This document shows, one piece after another, positions 60,884 to 64,000 of a stretch of 64,000 nt of DNA (within the stretch, counting starts at the first letter, position 1; each line of letters opens with the position of its first letter). A program made the position numbers and the translations under genes. The stretch covers positions 2,480,001 through 2,544,000 of the forward strand of contig BFBT01000001.1 of NCBI GenBank assembly GCA_003112755.1, written 5' to 3'. This DNA is from Lawsonibacter asaccharolyticus. GTDB lineage: Bacteria; Bacillota; Clostridia; Oscillospirales; Oscillospiraceae. The notes below the pieces were generated by a model that saw only the letters and a program-made list of their open reading frames with translations, ran no database searches and was not told the origin of the DNA.

Positions 60884-61502
60884 CGGTACTGCGTATAGGG
60901 CGCAGCGGCCCGGCACACCGCTGCCCAAAGCCTTTCCCCTCGGGAAAGAGGTGCCCAGCGGATGCCGCATCCCCCCAAAAGCCTTCCCCCCTCCTGGGGG
61001 GAAGGTGTCGCGGCGTATGCCGCGACGGATGAGGGGGCTTCCTTCCCACGTCCCGCATCTATAGGGCGGGCAGGTCTAGGACCCGTCTCTACGCAAAGGC
61101 CGAAGGGAACCCGCAGGGGCGGCTTCCAGCCGCCCGAAAAGCCTTCCCCCTCCTGGGGGAAAGGTGTCACGGCGTATGCCGCGACGGATGAGGGGGCTTC
61201 CCTTCCCCGTCCTGTATCTATGGGGCGGGCAGGTCTAGGACCCGTCCCTGCGCAGAGACGAGGACCGCTCATGGGGACGGCGGGCGCACAAAGCGCGCCC
61301 CTACGCAAAGGCCGAAGGGAACCCGCAGGGGCGGCTTTCAGCCGCCCGAAAAGCCTTCCCCCTCCTGGGGGGAAGGTGTCGCGGCGTATGCCGCGACGGA
61401 TGAGAGGGCGGTCCTCCGCCCGCCTCTGGCCGCAGGGCGGAACCCCCAAAACACTTCATCGCCGCCCTCTGGCAGGGCGGGCGGATCTCGAGGAGGAGAG
61501 CT
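60884..61502. repeat. tandem intergenic repeats before trmFO
   Basis: About 620 bases without a gene. A ~60-base unit starting AAAAGCCTTCCCCCTCCTGG and ending GGATGAG occurs three times (60977-61040, 61137-61200, 61349-61408), each with hairpins. Two other units occur twice: 61038-61088 with 61197-61247, and 61089-61137 with 61301-61349. Similar GC-rich hairpin repeats are widespread between genes in gut Clostridia. Confidence 0.88.
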
Positions 61503-62807
61503 ATGGAACCAGTGAAGATCATCGGCGCCGGTCTGGCGGGCTGCGAGGCGGCCTGGCAGCTGGCCCAGCGGGGCATCCCGGTGGAGCTGCACGAGATGAA
61601 GCCGGAGAAGATGACCCCCGCCCACCACAGCCCGGAGTTTGCGGAGCTGGTGTGCTCCAACTCCCTGCGCTCCGACCAGCTGGAGAACGCGGTGGGACTG
61701 CTGAAGGAGGAGCTGCGCCGCTGCGGCTCTCTCATCATGTCCTGTGCGGATGCCCACCGGGTGGAGGCGGGGGGCGCCCTGGCGGTGGACCGCCGCGCCT
61801 TCTCACAGGCAGTGACCCAGGCCATCCGCTCCCACCCCGCCGTCACGGTGGTGGAGGGGGAGGTAGAGCGCATTCCGGAGGAGGGGCAGGTCATCGTCGC
61901 CGCCGGCCCGCTGGCCTCCGACGCCCTGACGGAGGAGATCTCCCGCCTGTTCCCGGACAGCCGCTACCTGAATTTCTTCGACGCGGCGGCCCCCCTGGTC
62001 ACCTTTGAGAGCGTGAATATGGAGCGGGCCTGGTTTGCCTCCCGGTACGACCGGGGGACACCGGATTACATCAACTGTCCCATGGAGGAGGAGGAGTACC
62101 AGGCCTTCTGGGAGGCCCTCACCACCGCCCAGGAGGCGGAGGTCCACGGCTTTGAGGACTCCGGCGTCTTTGAGGGGTGCATGCCTGTGGAGGTAATGGC
62201 CCGCCGGGGGCGGGACACCCTGTGTTACGGCCCGCTGAAGCCGGTGGGCCTGAAGGACCCCAGGACGGGGCGGGAGCCCTTTGCGGTGGTCCAGCTCCGC
62301 CGGGACAACGCTCAGGGCTCCATCTATAATATCGTGGGCTTCCAGACCCACCTGAAATGGCCGGAGCAGAAGCGGGTGTTCTCCATGATCCCCGGGCTGG
62401 AGCGGGCGGAGTTCGTCCGCTATGGGGTGATGCACCGGAACACCTATCTGGACTCCCCCCGCCTGCTGGACCGGTACTACCGGGTGCGGGGGCAGGAGCG
62501 GATCATGTTCGCGGGACAGATCACCGGCGTGGAGGGATATGTGGAGTCCACCGCCTCCGGCGCGCTGGCGGCTATGGAGCTGGCCCGGCGGCTGGAGGGG
62601 AAGGAGCCCATCAATTTCCCCCGGGAGACCGCCATGGGCGCAATGGCCCTTTACATCAGCGACCAGAGTGTGGTAAACTTTCAACCGATGAATGTGAATT
62701 TCGGCCTGATCCCGCCCCTGGGCTACCGGGTCAAGGGCAAGCGCAACAAGAATGCCGAGCTGTCCAAGCGGGCGCTGGAGGCGCTGGGGGAGCTGGAGCT
62801 CTCCTGA
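61503..62807 (+). CDS. trmFO: tRNA (uracil-5-)-methyltransferase, folate-dependent
   Basis: 434 residues. FAD-binding IIGAGLAGCEAAWQLAQRGI at the N-terminus, then HSPEFAELVCSNSLRSD and the family end GYVESTASGALAAMELARR and NVNFGLIPPL. It makes m5U54 in the T-loop of tRNA using methylene-THF and FADH2. AGGAGGAG precedes the ATG. Between topA and plsX, with the cassette repeats inserted on each side. Confidence 0.96.
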   Translation: MEPVKIIGAGLAGCEAAWQLAQRGIPVELHEMKPEKMTPAHHSPEFAELVCSNSLRSDQLENAVGLLKEELRRCGSLIMSCADAHRVEAGGALAVDRRAFSQAVTQAIRSHPAVTVVEGEVERIPEEGQVIVAAGPLASDALTEEISRLFPDSRYLNFFDAAAPLVTFESVNMERAWFASRYDRGTPDYINCPMEEEEYQAFWEALTTAQEAEVHGFEDSGVFEGCMPVEVMARRGRDTLCYGPLKPVGLKDPRTGREPFAVVQLRRDNAQGSIYNIVGFQTHLKWPEQKRVFSMIPGLERAEFVRYGVMHRNTYLDSPRLLDRYYRVRGQERIMFAGQITGVEGYVESTASGALAAMELARRLEGKEPINFPRETAMGAMALYISDQSVVNFQPMNVNFGLIPPLGYRVKGKRNKNAELSKRALEALGELELS

Positions 62808-62858
62808 CGGGACCGCTTGAGACCTCGGGACAGGACCGGAGCTGAGAAAGAGGCCGGT

Positions 62859-63116
62859 TCAGACCTTTCCGTCCCCTAGGGCCAGCCGAAGTCCCAGACG
62901 GAGGCCGTGGGCGAAGGAGACCAAATCGCTCTGGTCAGTGAAACGTAGGACGGCGTCCCAGAGAAGGTCCCGGGCCTCTGGGTCACGAATGACCTCCAGG
63001 CGGTCCAGACAGCTGGAGAGGGCCTGACGGCGGCGCTCATACTCTGGGTCGTCCTCATACATCAGCCGCCCAGAGTCTACCTCGGAAAAATAGAGTTCTT
63101 GGAGCTGGACTTCCAT
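62859..63116 (-). CDS. small helical protein, cassette 2 (DUF6809-like)
   Basis: 85 residues, strongly helical; the ending FAHGLRLGLRLALG resembles the GFRLGARLM end of DUF6809 proteins. Divergent from an XRE gene across a palindrome, as is the gene at 60332. Function unknown. Confidence 0.68.
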   Translation of the reverse strand: MEVQLQELYFSEVDSGRLMYEDDPEYERRRQALSSCLDRLEVIRDPEARDLLWDAVLRFTDQSDLVSFAHGLRLGLRLALGDGKV

Positions 63117-63128
63117 TGCAACATCACA

Positions 63129-63167
63129 ACACTAAAAGGATGTATTTAATATATATTCTTTTAGTGT
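63129..63167. promoter_or_regulatory. 39-bp palindrome between the divergent cassette 2 genes
   Basis: ACACTAAAAG and CTTTTAGTGT flank an AT-rich centre; 16 of 19 pairs match. Analogous to the palindrome at 60614 but with a different sequence, as expected if each regulator has its own site. Confidence 0.78.
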
Positions 63168-63185
63168 GGTTGTCAAGGGGGAAAT

Positions 63186-63434
63186 ATGTTTCATAAAGAT
63201 CTATATGGGCTCCGCTTGAAAAAATTGAGAAATCTGTCTGGGGAGAGACAGGCAGATTTGGCGGCAGTTTTGGGCGTGAAGCCCAATCAGATCATGGAAA
63301 TGGAAAACGGGCGAAAGACCACCACATTGGAAAAGCTGGCTCTGATTTGTCGGCATTACAACGTCTCGGCGGACTATCTGCTGGGGCTGACCGACGAGCC
63401 CAGGCCGCTGGTACAGCAAGAGAAAGAAGGGTAA
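63186..63434 (+). CDS. XRE-family regulator, cassette 2
   Basis: 82 residues. Helix-turn-helix RLKKLRNLSGERQADLAAVLGVKPNQIMEMENGRKTTT and the usual YNVSADYLLGLTDEP. GGGGGAAAT lies before the ATG. Directly followed by plsX (4 bases), so it may sit at the head of that operon. Confidence 0.9.
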   Translation: MFHKDLYGLRLKKLRNLSGERQADLAAVLGVKPNQIMEMENGRKTTTLEKLALICRHYNVSADYLLGLTDEPRPLVQQEKEG

Positions 63435-63438
63435 TGGA

Positions 63439-64000
63439 ATGAAGATCATAGTGGACGCCATGGGAGGAGACAACGCGCCCCAGGCTCCGGTGATGGGGGC
63501 CGTCCAGGCCAACCGGGAGTATGGTGTGGATATCATCCTGGTGGGGCGGGGGGAGGCCATCCTGAAGGTGCTGGAGGAAAACGGCATCCAGGAGCTGCCC
63601 GCCGGCGTGGAGATCGCCCACGCCAGCGAGGTGGTGGAGATGTGCGACAACCCGGCCACCGCCTTCCGGGAGAAGAAGGACTCCTCCCTGACAGTGGGGC
63701 TCAACCTGCTCAAGGACGGCAGCGGGGACGCCTTTGTCTCCGCCGGCTCCACCGGCGCCCTGCTGGCCGCCGCCACCCTGCTGGTCAAGCGCATCCGGGG
63801 CATCCGCCGGGCCGCCCTGGCCCCTGTGGTGCCCACGGGGAACGGCGGCGCGGTGCTCATCGACTGCGGCGCCAACGCCGAGTGTCCCCCTGAGTATCTG
63901 ATGCAGTTCGCCTATATGGGCTCCTACTACGCCGAGCACGTGCTGGGCCGCCCGGAGCCCCGGGTGGGCCTGCTGAACATCGGCGTGGAGCCCTCCAAGG
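63439..64000 (+). CDS. plsX: phosphate acyltransferase PlsX (cut by the window end)
   Basis: The first ~187 residues are seen. MKIIVDAMGGDNAPQAPVMGAV is the family start, followed by ASEVVEMCDNPATAFREKKDSS and FVSAGSTGALLAAAT. It makes acyl-phosphate from acyl-ACP for phospholipid synthesis. The rest lies past the right edge. Confidence 0.95.
   Translation, partial: MKIIVDAMGGDNAPQAPVMGAVQANREYGVDIILVGRGEAILKVLEENGIQELPAGVEIAHASEVVEMCDNPATAFREKKDSSLTVGLNLLKDGSGDAFVSAGSTGALLAAATLLVKRIRGIRRAALAPVVPTGNGGAVLIDCGANAECPPEYLMQFAYMGSYYAEHVLGRPEPRVGLLNIGVEPSK

Noticed and set aside
60977..61408. Possible CRISPR array in the repeat block
   Set aside because: Repeats are long, irregular and nested, with spacers that are themselves repeats, and there are no cas genes nearby.

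Overview
The window looks like the chromosome of a GC-rich, spore-forming, low-oxygen Firmicute of the Clostridia, most likely an Oscillospiraceae relative (Flavonifractor, Intestinimonas or Pseudoflavonifractor type). This rests on HPr kinase, a YlbJ-like sporulation membrane protein, a Spo0A C-terminal domain, an SLH surface protein, a clostridial ferredoxin, DUF1461, DUF1538 and DUF5058 membrane proteins, strong Shine-Dalgarno sites with GTG and TTG starts, and consensus -35/-10 promoters with 17-base spacers. No rRNA, tRNA, CRISPR array or intact insertion sequence was seen.

Layout. 1-3.4 kb: end of tsaB, then upp, DUF951, hisC and a radical SAM gene. 3.4-7.2 kb, minus strand: two small membrane proteins and cstA with a coupled upstream gene. 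7.7-9.8 kb: an LTA-synthase-like protein. 10.1-14.4 kb: the potABCD polyamine operon with a consensus promoter. 14.5-20.4 kb: housekeeping genes (an RluA-type pseudouridine synthase, DUF177-rpmF, HIT, a CBS protein, rpmB, hprK, a ROK kinase); the HIT gene has a duplicated 3' end. 20.6-24.5 kb: ylbJ-like gene and a secreted esterase. 24.6-29.8 kb: an ABC exporter divergent from a LytTR response regulator and its sensor kinase. 29.9-35.9 kb: PII-like protein with DUF1538, an SNF-type transporter, ferredoxin and an NlpC/P60 hydrolase. 36-40.7 kb: glutaminase, M20 amidohydrolase and two membrane proteins, divergent from a LysR regulator. 41-44 kb: SDR, rpoN, an HTH gene and an orphan Spo0A DNA-binding domain, then a CoA-transferase pseudogene.

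The most striking locus is 44.8-52.2 kb. A 1769-residue SLH surface protein lies downstream of a degenerate recombinase-like gene. That gene is separated from an intact tyrosine recombinase by a segment of about 220 bp, bounded by 21-bp inverted repeats. The segment carries a consensus promoter that now points away from the surface-protein gene and a terminator that faces it. This is what a phase-variable promoter switch in the OFF position would look like.

52.5-64 kb: a KtrAB-type potassium uptake pair, a SpoU-type methyltransferase, an MFS transporter, dprA, topA, trmFO and the start of plsX. Two similar cassettes (small helical protein divergent from an XRE regulator across a long palindrome) flank trmFO, and a block of tandem intergenic repeats precedes it.
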